Part shown: piece after piece, positions 9,437 to 22,302 of the stretch
How positions within the stretch are numbered: position 1 is the stretch's first letter
How the letters are laid out: the number at the start of each line of letters is the position of its first letter
Source of the DNA: Metamycoplasma hominis ATCC 23114
GTDB lineage: Bacteria; Bacillota_I; Bacilli_A; Mycoplasmatales; Metamycoplasmataceae
NCBI RefSeq assembly: GCF_000085865.1
Contig: NC_013511.1
Location: 601,446-665,445, forward strand
Reading direction: 5' to 3'
Length of the DNA stretch: 64,000 nucleotides
Made by a program: the position numbers and the translations under genes
Notes under the pieces: generated by a model
Seen by the model: only the letters and a program-made list of their open reading frames with translations
Told to the model about the DNA's origin: nothing
The model's database searches: none

Positions 9437-11362
9437 ATGTATAAGAAAACAAATAGAAAAATATTGATTTCTCTTGCCATATTATGTGGAGGTTTAGCAG
9501 TGGCATCAATTGCTACAGTTGCTGCATACGCAGGTAAATCAAAACCAGAATCAAAAATAGAAAAAGAAAATCTTTTGAATGAACTTAAAGAGGCATTAAA
9601 TCAATTAAAACAATTGATTGCATCACCGGAAGCTAAAAATATTGAAAAATCAATGAAAATCAATATCTTAAATAATGCTAATGTTTCGAAAGATTCCTCA
9701 ATTAAAGAAATTCAATCTAAAATCAATCAAGTTAAATATGCTATTAATTCATTAAACAAAAAAATCGCAGATCGAAATAAAAAGGAATTTGAAAAATTTG
9801 AACAAATCAAAAACGATCTTCAAACTTATATTAATAGAGATTTAAATGTTGTTATATACAATGAAATAACTAAAAAATCTAAAAATGAAATATTGAAATT
9901 AAATAACATATCGCAAAGCTCAAAAGAACAAGAAATTATAGATGCAATAAGCAAATTGTATGATTTAAAGAAATGAATTTTAGCCCAAAAATTATTAATA
10001 GACAATTCAATAAATGAACAAAAAAGACAACTTAAGTCCTTAATTAAAATTGCTAATCAAATATTGTTATCAAACAAAATAGTTGAACGTGACTTAGAAT
10101 TTAAACAAGAAATTTCTAAGGCTGAGGCATCATTAAGTCAAACAAATAAAACTACATCTGAACTTTTTAGAGAAAGAATATTGCTTCACAAATGTATTAA
10201 TGAAACTCTATTATTTGAAGAAACAATGTTTAAAGAAAAGGAAACAAAAATTAACGAGCTTAAGAAACAATCAGAAACTATTTTTGAACACATTGGAAAA
10301 GACCCAAATAATAGCATATTCGATTATAATTCCCAATTTTATAGAAACATAATAACTAAAATTGATAGTTTGAACACTAATGAAAAAAGTTTAACCTTAA
10401 ATAAAAAGATTTAAGATATAAGTAATGAAATAAATAATCTAGACAAATCATTTTCTAAGTTGGTTTCTGACACCCTTGAAGAATTTGAATATGAGGATGA
10501 TCTTAAAGACCATATTGATGTTGCAAAAGATCCCAAAAATTGAATTAATATTCAAAAATATATCTGATACATTAGGACAATAAGCCAAGTTAAAAAACTA
10601 AACTTAAAATCGTTAGTAGATTTTTATAGCAATGATCAATTTGCTAAATTTATTTGCAATACAATTTCAGACTTTTTCGATTATACAAGAGCAAAGAAAG
10701 ATTTTGATTTTACAAATTCTGTTATTGCAAATTATGTACTTAATAAAATTATTAAGATCAGGGATTTTGAAGAATTTAAAAACTTAAATAGTTATTTTGC
10801 AGATAAAAAAAATGATATTTGAGCAATGCAAGTAGACCAAATAACAGACGAAATGAAAACAAAAATCTTTGATTTGTTAATTAAAGATTTATCTAATATT
10901 TTAAAGAAAGATAGTTTTGAAAGCAAACTATTAAGTGCAATATTGTTGCCTACAATATTTAAAAAGCCATATGAAAATCTTTCTAAAATAGTAAAGCCAA
11001 TTATAGATATGATACATAATAAAGACGAATATAGCATAGAGATTATTGGATGAGAAAATGCTTCACAAGAATTAAGTCTGGATATATCTAATATAAAAGA
11101 AGCAGAAAAAAAGGCTTTAGAAATAAAAGCAAAATTGACCCAAGAAAATTTAAAAAATAAATTAAAAGAATTCAAATTAGTAAAAGAAAACTTGGGAAAT
11201 TTAATTAAAAAACTATCCGAAAAAGGCATCGAAGTCGAAGAAGATACAAAATTCATATATGAAAATTCTGAAGAAGACGAAAATTCTACATTATATGAAG
11301 TAATAAATTCTATTATTAGAATAAAAAAAGAAATAAGATACCTTGAATATAAACTAGATTAA
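9437..11362 (+). pseudogene. Secreted or anchored coiled-coil protein, interrupted by one in-frame TAA
   Basis: The frame from ATG 9437 (AAAGG site upstream) encodes a signal/anchor segment (about residues 9-31, ending VAAYAG, no lipobox Cys). A long Lys/Glu/Leu-rich coiled coil follows. It stops at TAA 10412-10414 after 325 aa. The same frame continues open for another 315 codons to TAA 11360-11362. That part uses TGA as Trp and has the same composition, so this is a 640-residue protein with one nonsense codon rather than two genes. No convincing start and ribosome site begins the second half; the first in-frame ATG is at 10826. I do not recognise a family; a surface adhesin or extracytoplasmic scaffold is only a guess. 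Confidence 0.75.
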
Positions 11363-11403
11363 TAATCACTAAAATATAATAAAAAAATCCTTTTGATAGC
11401 ATT

Positions 11404-11469
11404 AAACCTGGGCAAAAAAATTAGGCTCGCAATGAAAAGAAAACGGGTCTAATTTTTTGTCCTAGTTTA
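11404..11469 (+). terminator. Terminator before dnaK
   Basis: A long imperfect hairpin pairs AAAAAATTAGGCTCG with CGGGTCTAATTTTTT. Outer arms (AAAC..GGGC against GTCC..GTTT) extend the stem, and T-rich sequence follows. It closes the coiled-coil gene transcript. Confidence 0.7.
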
Positions 11470-11546
11470 TTTTTTGCTTTATTTTTTATGACTAAAAACA
11501 TACTTTATTAAATAAAGAAATATAAAAATAAAAAAATAAAAAATTT

Positions 11547-11573
11547 TTAGCACTCTTATGCTTTTAGTGCTAA
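11547..11573 (+). promoter_or_regulatory. CIRCE element (HrcA operator) upstream of dnaK
   Basis: TTAGCACTC, a 9-nt spacer and TAGTGCTAA match the CIRCE consensus except for one base in the right arm (T for G). CIRCE is bound by the heat-shock repressor HrcA, so dnaK is probably heat-inducible here. The element lies about 60 nt before the dnaK start, in the 5' leader or promoter. Confidence 0.9.
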
Positions 11574-11607
11574 AATATTAAATGTAAATTGAAAAAATTC
11601 AAATTAA

Positions 11608-13422
<1,815 letters not shown>

Positions 13423-13436
13423 AAATAATTAATTTA

Positions 13437-13466
13437 AAATAACGGTTTTAAGCCGTTATTTTTTTG
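13437..13466 (+). terminator. dnaK terminator
   Basis: The stem AAATAACGG / CCGTTATTT has a 7-nt loop and is followed by a T run. It is a clear intrinsic terminator 15 nt after the dnaK stop. Confidence 0.9.
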
Positions 13467-13642
13467 TTTTTTGTCTTTTAAAAAAATTCTTCAAAATAAA
13501 AAGCAAAAATGGGACTAAATATTGCATTTTTCCCAAAATAACACTTTTTTTATAACTTGATTAATATTTTTTTTGTAAAATTTCTAACATAATTGAAAAT
13601 TTTAATAGAAGTTAAAGTTTAAAATAAATGGAGGAAATAAAA

Positions 13643-15475
13643 ATGAAGACAGCTTTAAACAATTATCACAATTTTTTATTTAAAGTTACTGCTAAGAAAA
13701 AAAGCACAATAATTATTCCTATAATTTTATTGTTATGCAGTTTAATTTTGTGTTTTGTTTTTGTTGGTACTAAACCAGCACCGCGTTATTTTAATGTAAT
13801 AATTTTTGCATATACATTAGTTGCAATATTATTTACAGTATTATATGGCTCTCTCAAGTCCTTAAATATATTTAAAGATCTTGAACAAGATGGGATTGAA
13901 TTAATTATATTTTCTAAGCCCATTTCAAGAAAAGCAATAATCTGAGGGAAAATTTTAAGTTTTAATTCTCTTGGACTTATTTGAACATTGTTTGCTTTTG
14001 TTAGTTCTATTATTGTATATAGTCAAGTTTCAAAAGGAAACATGTTTGGATATTTAGTTTTGTTGTCATTGGTTGCACATTTTCTTGCATATACAATTTT
14101 TGGATATATAGCAGCATTGATTGCATATAAAGTTAACCAAAAAATTGCTATAACTGTTCCAATTATAATTTTTGCACCTATGGCAATAGGTGGCGGATTT
14201 ATATTTGCCAACTCAACATCAACAAATGAAAATTTTGCTCATTATATTAATAGCAAATATAAATACCACAGAGCAGGAAACGAAGTTAATAGTGAAGTAT
14301 TTTATTTAAATAAAAATGATGATAAATATTATTTAGTTCCAAATGGAATTAATAATAACAAGTTTAGTGATGTACAAAATCAATATTTAAATTTAGCTTG
14401 AAAATATTCAAATAGTTCGGCTAATGAATGACAAAAATATTCATGACTTGCAATGCCATATCAATTTGTTGATATATTTAACATTGAAAATCAAAATATT
14501 TTTAGCAACCTTTCTTCAGACAGTATTAATAATAGTTTAAGTAATTATTTATATTATAAAAATCAAGAAAATACAATATATAAATATAAATTAAATAGAA
14601 ATTCGGACTTATTAAAATTACCAACATTAGAAAATAAAACTAAGATTAATAAATACTATCTCCCAGGGATGTTAAATTTAAATTCAAATATTGATAATGA
14701 AGTAAATAATGGAGTTATTTACGCTAGAAAAAATGCTTCTAATTTTTCTGCCTCTTTTGAAGAAGACAACTTTGTTTATGCATCTCCAAATAATTTAGTA
14801 GGAAAATTAAAATGAAAAATAATGAGCCAAGTTTTAAAATATCATAAATTTACAGAAGCAGCCGAAGAATTTTATTCTAAGGTTAAAAATGAAATTAGTT
14901 TAAAGAAATTAGTTAAACCACATGATATTAAAAAGTTATTGTTAGAAACGATTTCAAATGAAGTTAATAATACAAATAGTAAGTTCTTTAATATAGATAA
15001 TGTTAACTTAGCAGTATTCGACCCTCATGGTGTTAGAGATGGAAGATTGCAATCTGAAACAGAAAGAAAAATTTATATTGCCACAGCGTTGCTATATTTC
15101 ATCTATTTTAAAGATAATCAAGGTCAAGTTATTAAATCATTATTGAAATCTGAAAGCGATAAAACAACATATGCACCAAGCCAAATAGAAATCAAGGTAG
15201 ATGGTTATATCTATGAAATAGGTGGATATGAAAGCTACGAACCAAAACAACAAGTGCAAGAAAATAAAATAACTAAAAATAAACAAGTGGTAGTTAGATA
15301 TGAATTAATTCCAAGTAATAAAAATTATTTATTCCAAACAGTAGATGATGTATATTCAATTGAAAGAGATAGAAAAATAGTTAATAAACAATTTTATATT
15401 TTAATTTGAGTAGTAGTGGCAATAATCTTAATGATGGCAAATAGATTTCTATATCTAAGAAAGGATTATAAATAA
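13643..15475 (+). CDS. ABC-2 type transporter permease
   Basis: The 610-aa product has an N-terminal cytoplasmic stretch, then transmembrane segments near residues 25-45, 55-75, 115-135, 142-165 and 170-190. A long Asn/Lys-rich extracytoplasmic domain of about 390 aa follows, with a last membrane helix just before the C-terminus (VVVAIILMMANRF). The segment LEQDGIELIIFSKPISRK between helices is typical of ABC-2 permeases. I chose ATG 13643 because GGAGG at 13630-13634 sits 8 nt before it; the upstream ATG at 13628 overlaps that site. Its stop overlaps the ATPase start by one base. Five or more TGA codons are Trp. Confidence 0.82.
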
Positions 15476-16179
15476 TGGATAATCATATTTTAGAATTAAA
15501 AAATGTAGTAAAAATCTATAATAAATCAGATCGTGGAATTCATAATATTTCATTTGCTGTCGAATCTGGAAATTTTCATGCATTTATTGGCGAAAATGGT
15601 GCAGGGAAAACAACAACAATTAAAACAATAATTGGTTCTTATATAAATTTTAAAGGTGAAATACTTATTGGTGGAATTGCAAACTTAAACCCTAATTCTA
15701 AAAAAATTCTTGGTTATGTTCCAGAAAATGCAGTGTTTCCTAAGGAACTAACAACATATGAATATTTAAAGGCCCTTGCATTATTATCAGGAATAAATAA
15801 AACCGAAGTAAAGGCAAAAATCGAAAGTTATTTACAAAGATTTGGAATTATTGAATTAAAAAACGAAAAACCCGCTAATTTTTCATCAGGTCAAAAGAAA
15901 AAAGTTTTATTAATACAAGCTTTAATTAACGAGCCTAAATTATTGATTTTAGATGAACCAGCTGCTAATTTGGACCCTACTGCAAGATTTGAATTGTTTT
16001 CAATATTACATGAACTAAATGAAAAAGGAACAACAATTTTTATTAGTTCCCACGTTCTAAGTGAAATTGATAAATATGCAAATTCGTTGACATTAATTCA
16101 TGGTGGAAAGATCTTATATTCTGGTCCTAAATATGATTCATTGGAAAAAATATTTTATGAAAAAGTTATTAAAAATTAG
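15475..16179 (+). CDS. ABC transporter ATP-binding protein
   Basis: The 234-aa product has Walker A GENGAGKTTTIK (about residues 38-49), the Q-loop region, the signature FSSGQKKK (about 138-145; the usual LSGGQ is altered), Walker B LLILDEPAANLDP (about 158-170) and the switch His in ISSHVLSE. It resembles the CcmA/NatA-type ATPases that pair with ABC-2 permeases. It overlaps the permease stop by 1 nt and the next lipoprotein start by 23 nt, so all are one translationally coupled operon. The substrate is unknown; export is more likely than import because no binding protein of a known class is present. Confidence 0.93.
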   Translation: MDNHILELKNVVKIYNKSDRGIHNISFAVESGNFHAFIGENGAGKTTTIKTIIGSYINFKGEILIGGIANLNPNSKKILGYVPENAVFPKELTTYEYLKALALLSGINKTEVKAKIESYLQRFGIIELKNEKPANFSSGQKKKVLLIQALINEPKLLILDEPAANLDPTARFELFSILHELNEKGTTIFISSHVLSEIDKYANSLTLIHGGKILYSGPKYDSLEKIFYEKVIKN

Positions 16180-17437
16180 TTTGTCATTGCCATTAGTTAT
16201 TGCAACAATTCCATTAGTTGCTTCAAGCTGCAAACAAACAAATATTGAAATTAAAAAACCAGATGATAAAAAAGAAACAGCAAATCAAATCCAAGCAAAA
16301 ATTAATAAAGAATTTCAAAAAAATAAAGTGGTTCAAAAATTACTAAGTTCATTTATTGAAAATGAAAAAGAACAAGATATTTTTGTACAAAACCAAAATA
16401 ATATATTGCCCAATGTATATTCAGAACTAAAGTTTTCTTTGTTGTATTTTCCTATTTATAATAGAGCCTCAGATAATCCAGGAAGCGAACTTTATGGATT
16501 TATAAGGCAATCAAGAGAAATTATTGAAAACACATTGCAAAGAAATTGATATTGATATTTAAAACAAATTGGTAATTTTGTATATTCAATAAACCCTTAT
16601 AATGATAGATACATTGAAACATCTCAAACAAAAAAAACAATTCAATCTGCCCAAAAAGACATTGGTATTTTATATAAAATAAAAGATGCAATGCCTAAGG
16701 ATATTATTGAATTGCCTTATAACCCAATAAGTTCAGATGAATTAAAAGAAATAGTTGCTAAAAAAATTAGTGAAAGTATTGATTCTAAAGTTCAAGACCA
16801 ATTTAGCGATTATTTAGAAGATAGAATTGATGAATCATCGAAGTTAAAAATAGATACAACATCAGATATAACCAATTTTTTAAAAAGCAAAATTAACCTA
16901 AATGATGCAAAAAAGCTAATAGAAAATTATTTGAACAATAAGAATAAATTTGAAACAAGTAATCAATATCAAATTAATGATGAAATTTCTAAAAAAATAT
17001 TTAATTTATTAAATACAAAAGGATCTTCATTTGATAACTATTCCTCAAAGAAAATCTTCTACGTAGCATACGACCACAAAACTTGAATAAGAGTAATGGT
17101 TTATACTGAAAATAACGTTAAAAAAATTTCTATAAATCCTGATGTTTATATTTTAAATCAAAGCAATAGCTATGAACAAAGCAAAGAAATTTTAAAAAAA
17201 TTAAATAAACAAATTTTTATTGAACGGTTGAATTCAATTATTGATTCTTTAATTGAAAATATAAATGAAAAAGATTTCAATATTAAAAACTTTTTTGAAA
17301 AAAATAATGATAAAAAATTCTTTGAATTGTTTCAAAAGTTTTCATACAATAAATACTTGATTGAAGCAATGCAAAAAATCAATAAAGAAAAAGATCTAAT
17401 TTATCGCTATAGTTGGGAGACAGTAGATTATGAATAA
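16157..17437 (+). CDS. Lipoprotein 1 of the ABC operon (aromatic-motif type)
   Basis: The 426-aa product starts MKKLLK, then a hydrophobic core and VASSC, with the lipidated Cys at about residue 22. The start at 16157 lies inside the end of the ATPase gene; an earlier in-frame start would spoil the signal peptide. Around residues 131-137 is an aromatic cluster (NWYWYLK) that recurs in altered form in the next two genes. The C-terminal half is Lys/Asn-rich and helical. It fits mycoplasma surface lipoproteins sometimes annotated as aromatic motif membrane proteins; that family link is my inference. It overlaps the next gene by 8 nt. Confidence 0.78.
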
Positions 17438-18323
17438 AAGAAATTTATTAAATTTTTTGTTTGTTCCCACTTTAATTCTTGCACCATTAACTGCTATATC
17501 GTGCGTTGATAAAAGTGAAAAAAGCGATTTGAATGCATTAGCAACTAAAATAGGGGACGTTGTAAATAAAAAAGAAAATCCTGCTATTGAAGTAACCAAA
17601 AAAATAATTAACGACTTATTAAAACAAGTATACAGGGATAATGATGTTGAAAAAATTAATTTTTTGGATCAACAACAAAATAAAGAATATCAAAAAAACA
17701 TTTTTTTGAAAATTAAAGAACTTTCAAAAAAATGAAATTCTAAATTAAGCAATAAAGAAAAAGAAAATATTGCCAATCAATTAAATCAAATTTATGAAAA
17801 AAATTGATATATTGTGTTAACAAATATAAATAAATTTAATTTAAGATTCTATGAATGACTTTTGTTTGATAAGCCTGAATTTTTAAGCCAAATTAGGGCA
17901 GATGGAAAGCATAGCAAAGAATATTTAAATTCATTAAAAAGCGAAAAGAAACCAGATAATGTTCCGATTATTAATAATTATTTGAAGGAATTAAAAGAAG
18001 GCGATGAATCAGGAGAACTTTCAAATATGAACATGCTTTATTTAAAAAAAGATAGTATGATATTCAGATTTAGAGTTGTTGATACATTGACAAAACCAAA
18101 AATCAAACTAACGTGTTTTGTGTGATATTTTAGTAAATTTAAAAATATATCAATAAATTTGATTTCAGATATTGTTCATAGTGCTTATATTCACGGAGTT
18201 CAAGAAGGATTCAATAGATTTGAAAATGATATGGCAAACCGTTATGGCAAACCCGCCAAAATGATCATGGGAATTTTCGATGATAATGCTTCTAGTGCCA
18301 ATGGAGGAAAAGAAAATGAATAA
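17430..18323 (+). CDS. Lipoprotein 2 of the ABC operon (aromatic-motif type)
   Basis: The 297-aa product has a signal peptide ending LTAISC, with the Cys at about residue 25. An aromatic block occurs near residues 127-147 (NWYIVL, then FYEWLLF), at the same relative place as in lipoprotein 1. TGA encodes several of these Trp residues. The stop overlaps the start of lipoprotein 3 by 8 nt. The GGAGGAAAAG that ends this gene is also the ribosome site of the next one. Probably surface-exposed; function unknown. Confidence 0.76.
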
Positions 18324-19236
18324 AAAAATTTTAATGACTCTATCATTGAGCACGTTAAGCATTATACCTAGCTGTTTTTCTTTAATTTCATGTACTAAAG
18401 AAAATAAACAAGATGAAAAAAAATCATTGAATCAAATAATTGAGGGCAACGAAAATGCAAACGAAAGAGAATGAAAAAATTTTTTAAATAGAGATTATGT
18501 TAAAGAAATTTTAAGACTTTCGTTTGATGCTGATGTTGATGCTAAAAACAAATATATAGCCGAACAAAAAAAATTAAATAATAATATAGAATATTCGAAA
18601 AAATTAAAAGAAGCATTGATATATGGAAATTCTTTGAAGGCTTCTTCAAGTTACAATAGCGATGATTTTTCATCACAACCTAAATTATTGTTTCAAAACG
18701 GAAAAAAGATTTTTAATGAACTTAAAAGTAAGAATTGACTTTGATTTCTTTACAACCTTCCAAAAATAATTTTTGGTTATTTTCCTCCAATGAATAAATT
18801 TGAATCATCAGATGAACAATCAGCGTTAACCGCGCAAGGTAATTCCTTGATTTTAGGCCATTTTTATAAACCAAAGAGTAATGAAATTATTCAATATACA
18901 ACTCAAGTTACAAAAAATGACAAAAATGGTGAGAGAACTTATGATGTTTATTTATTAACAAAAGAAGGTTTTATTCTTCAATTAACTATTGATTGAGCAA
19001 AAGATGATGAAGATAATAAAATAAAGCCTAGTGTTAAACTTTTTGGTTATATTTACACCTACCCAAACATTGTAAAAGATAGAAATAATTTAAATATTTT
19101 CAATATTCAAAAATATGTTATTGCCAATACGGAATCATTTGATGATATTAACAATAGAACATTGCAAATATTATTTCAAGATCAATATGGGGGCAGTCCC
19201 TTACGTTATACAATAATTGATGTTAGTTTAAAATAA
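18316..19236 (+). CDS. Lipoprotein 3 of the ABC operon (aromatic-motif type)
   Basis: The 306-aa product starts MNKKILMTLS and has a lipobox-like SLISC, with the Cys at about residue 25. The aromatic cluster here is NWLWFLYNLPK with FGYF following (about residues 140-157), aligning with those in the two upstream lipoproteins. The C-terminal part looks beta-rich (YTTQVTKND, YDVYLLTKEG, FGYIYTYP). This suggests a paralogous trio that diverged strongly after duplication. It is the last gene of the operon. Confidence 0.76.
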
Positions 19237-19436
19237 AATATATTGTCAAGATAAAAATTCAAGTGTACACTAATTTGAAGCAAAATTAAGCGTTGCCTTG
19301 ATTTTTTTAAATTAAAATTTCAATAGATATAAGCAATAAATCAACATATATCTCATTTTCTTTTGTTTTAAAAATAAAGTTTTTTGCATATTGTAAATTG
19401 TAAATTTTAGAATTTAAACAATTAATTTTCATATTT

Positions 19437-19466
19437 TTGATACAATTTTATTGTATTTATTACAAT
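19437..19466 (+). promoter_or_regulatory. Probable rpsB-tsf promoter
   Basis: TTGATA (19437-19442) and TACAAT (19461-19466) are separated by 18 nt, a good sigma-70-type match. The 19237-19594 gap holds no gene: it contains a weak hairpin after lipoprotein 3, this promoter and a structured leader of about 120 nt before rpsB. Confidence 0.5.
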
Positions 19467-19497
19467 CGGTAAATTATTCAATTATATTAATTTATCA

Positions 19498-19542
19498 AAC
19501 ACTATTACGGATTCATTTAACTAGTGTTAGTAAAGATTACTA
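19498..19542 (+). promoter_or_regulatory. Two hairpins in the rpsB 5' leader
   Basis: AACACTA (19498-19504) pairs perfectly with TAGTGTT (19522-19528). TAGTAA (19528-19533) then pairs with TTACTA (19537-19542), sharing one base. The structure sits between the predicted promoter and the S2 start. This is where S2 autoregulatory leaders occur in other bacteria, but I see no match to a known motif. Confidence 0.4.
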
Positions 19543-19594
19543 ATGTTAAATGTTAGAAATAATAGGAAGAACAACAAAAAAACAAAGGAAAATT

Positions 19595-20494
19595 ATGTCA
19601 GAACAAAAACAACAATCACAACCAGCAGTAGCTCCAACACAAGTAGAACCTGCTATTGTATCACGCGAAAAATTATTAGAAGCAGGAACATACTTTGGAC
19701 ACAGAGTAAGCCAATGAAATCCAAAAATGAAACAATATATTTGAGGAAAAAGAATGGGAATTCATATTATTGATATTGCCAAAACTCAAAAAACATTGGA
19801 ATATGCTTACAAACTATTAAATAAAATGGCTCAAAAACCAATTTCATTTATTTGAGTAGGAACAAAAAAACAAGCTAAAAAGGCTATAGAATCAGCCGCA
19901 GCAAGAACAAATTCAGTTTATGTTTCAGAACGTTGATTAGGTGGAACATTAACTAATTCACAAACAATTTTTAGAAGTGTTAGAGAATTAGAAAGATTAG
20001 AAGAACTTCAAAAATCAGAATATCAAGGATATACTAAAAAAGAAGGTCTTTTAATGGACAAGAAAATTGCTAAGTTGCAAAAGAACTTAGGCGGTATTAG
20101 AAAATTAGCTGGAAAAGCAGCAATGCCACAAGTAATGATTTGTGCATCACCTATTGATGATGAAATAGCAATTAGAGAAGCAAAAAAGAAAGGTTTGAAA
20201 ATTTTTGCAATTCAAGATACAAACTCAAACCCAGATTTAGTTGACTTCGTAATACCAGCAAACGACGATTCTGTAAAGTCAATTACTTTAATTACAACTA
20301 TTTTGGCTGATGCAATAGCATCAGCACATGGCGAAAAACCAGTATATGCATATAAGTCAAATGAAGAAATTATCTTGCCAGAAGAACAAAAACCAGAAAA
20401 GGTTGAAAAAATAGCAAACATTGAAGAAAGAAAACCAAGAACTTTTGTTAAAAAAGCTAACGTTGAATCAGAAAATACTAAGAAATCTGAATAA
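19595..20494 (+). CDS. rpsB: 30S ribosomal protein S2
   Basis: The 299-aa product is longer than the usual 230-260 aa because of an N-terminal Gln/Pro/Ala-rich extension of about 25 residues and a charged C-terminal tail. Core motifs are [20 protein letters not shown] (about residues 28-47), [33 protein letters not shown] and [11 protein letters not shown]. Trp residues in these motifs are TGA codons. The ATG at 19595 follows AAAGGA. tsf lies 20 nt downstream, the universal rpsB-tsf order. Confidence 0.96.
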
Positions 20495-20514
20495 AATAAT
20501 TGAAAGGGAATGTT

Positions 20515-21396
20515 ATGTCAGTAGATTTAAAAAAAATTAAAGAATTAAGAGAAAGAACAAATTCAGGATTTTTAGATGTTAAAAATGCATTAGAAGCAAC
20601 AAACAACGATATTGAAAAAGCAATTGAATGATTGCAAGAAAAAGGTATAGTTAAGGCTGCTAAAAAAGCCGGAAGAATTGCAGCAGAAGGAATAGTAAGA
20701 GCTGTTATTAAAGATAATATTGCTGTGATTTTTGAATTAAATTCAGAAACAGATTTTGTTGCTAAAAATCAATTATTTTTAGACTTTGCTAAATTATTAG
20801 AAGAAGAATTGCCAAAAGTTAATTTCTCAAATATCGAAGATTTATTAGAACAAAAAATTAACGGTAAAACAATTGAAGAATATACAACAGATTTAACAGC
20901 AAAAATTGGCGAAAAGATTCATTTAAGAAGAGCATTAAAGTACGAAGCAAAAGAAGATGAAGTTGTTGCTGGATATACACATGCTAACAATAGAATTGCT
21001 ACTATTTTAATCGCTAAAGGACATAACCAAGAAGCATTAAGACATGTTGCAATGCATATTGCAGCCTTAAACCCTGCTCATTTATTCGAAACATGTTTGG
21101 ATGAAGAAGAATTAAAAGAAATTTATGAACGTATTAACAACGATCCTAAATTAGCATCTAAACCAGAAAAAATTCAAGTTTCTATGAAATCAGGAATGTT
21201 AAGAAAAGAATTCAATGAACGTGGCGTTTTAATGTATCAACCATTTGTTATGGAAGAATCAAAAACAGTTCAACAATATTTAACAGAAAATAAATTGCAA
21301 TTAATAGATGCAACAAGATTTGAAGTTGGCGAAGGAATAGAAAAGAAAACTGTTGATTTTGCTACAGAAGTTGCTGAACAAATGTCACTTAAATAA
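20515..21396 (+). CDS. tsf: Elongation factor Ts
   Basis: The 293-aa product exchanges GDP for GTP on EF-Tu. The N-terminal UBA-like domain has LKKIKELRERTNSGFLDVKNAL (in pieces, residues 4-25), followed by the EF-Tu-contacting SETDFVAKN (about 79-87). The core domain includes HIAALNPAHL. AAAGGGA precedes the ATG at 20515. An intrinsic terminator just after the stop closes the rpsB-tsf unit. Confidence 0.96.
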
Positions 21397-21406
21397 TAAT
21401 TAAGTG

Positions 21407-21437
21407 TTAAAAAAATAGGCTTTTGCCTATTTTTTTT
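21407..21437. terminator. Bidirectional terminator between tsf and whiA
   Basis: AAAAAATAGGC / GCCTATTTTTT has a 4-nt loop and serves the converging tsf and whiA genes. The whiA stop codon lies inside the right arm. Confidence 0.9.
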
Positions 21438-22254
21438 GATACTTTTTAGTTATTTTTTTTAGCTTAATTAAGAAATGATTCAATGCAGAACGAGACTTTT
21501 TAATGTTTTTTGTTTCTAATAATAAACTAAGTTCATTCAAGGAACTGTCTAAACTATTTAATTTTAACTCAAATAGTGTAAGTTCTTCAACGCTAAACTC
21601 ATCCAAGAGATTGTTTTCTTTTATAAATTGATAATTTTTAATAAATTCTAAATTTGCTTTTGCAATACGTTCTTGATTATATACGTCGAGATTTGTTATT
21701 CTATTTGCCGAATTATAAAAATCTCTTTGAATTTTTCCATCTTCGAATAAATAATAAGATTCAATGGTCTCAATAGCTTTTAAAAAATCACAAATATTTT
21801 CAATTTTTTTTAAATAAATTATTATTTTTTGTTTTCTAATTATTTTTTTAAATTCTAATCCGTGAGAATTTAAAATTGATAAAGCATTTTCTGCATTTAT
21901 TAAATCATTAAATTTTAACTCTAAATGATTTGTTCTTCCATTTATTATTGAACCCGAAGAAAGGAATAAACCAGCAAAGAATTTTCCTTGATATTTAACA
22001 CTTACGTTAGTTAAGAAATTTGTATTTATTGAAATTTCATTTTTTTTAGTATATGTATAAGAAATTTTAAGTTCATTGCAAAGATTTAATATATATGTCC
22101 TAATCTTAATATTATTTATTACTAATTTAGCTTCATTGTTTTTTACACTGCAACAATAAATTATGCCAGCCATCAAAAAAAACTTTTCTTGTTTTTTTAA
22201 CTGAAAAGACATAATTTCTTCTTTTACTAGTTGACTAAAAGATTTATTCTCCAT
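21427..22254 (-). CDS. whiA: WhiA-type DNA-binding regulator
   Basis: The 275-aa product has MENKSFSQLVKEEI at the N-terminus, then a degenerate LAGLIDADG homing-endonuclease fold (FFAGLFLSSGSIING at about residues 92-106). The C-terminal helix-turn-helix region includes ANLEFIKNY and the SRSALNHFLIKLKK end. WhiA binds DNA and affects division and growth in Gram-positives, and the role in mycoplasmas is less clear. Catalytic acidic residues of homing endonucleases are not evident, as usual for WhiA. It lies 48 nt downstream of the nicotinamidase gene. Confidence 0.85.
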   Translation of the reverse strand: MENKSFSQLVKEEIMSFQLKKQEKFFLMAGIIYCCSVKNNEAKLVINNIKIRTYILNLCNELKISYTYTKKNEISINTNFLTNVSVKYQGKFFAGLFLSSGSIINGRTNHLELKFNDLINAENALSILNSHGLEFKKIIRKQKIIIYLKKIENICDFLKAIETIESYYLFEDGKIQRDFYNSANRITNLDVYNQERIAKANLEFIKNYQFIKENNLLDEFSVEELTLFELKLNSLDSSLNELSLLLETKNIKKSRSALNHFLIKLKKITKKYQKK

Positions 22255-22302
22255 AGATGATTTCTTTCCTTTAATATATTAAATTATATTATATAGGAGT
22301 CT

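Noticed and set aside
19543..19773. Rightward 76-codon frame over the rpsB start
   Set aside because: It is out of frame with rpsB, which has the conserved S2 sequence.
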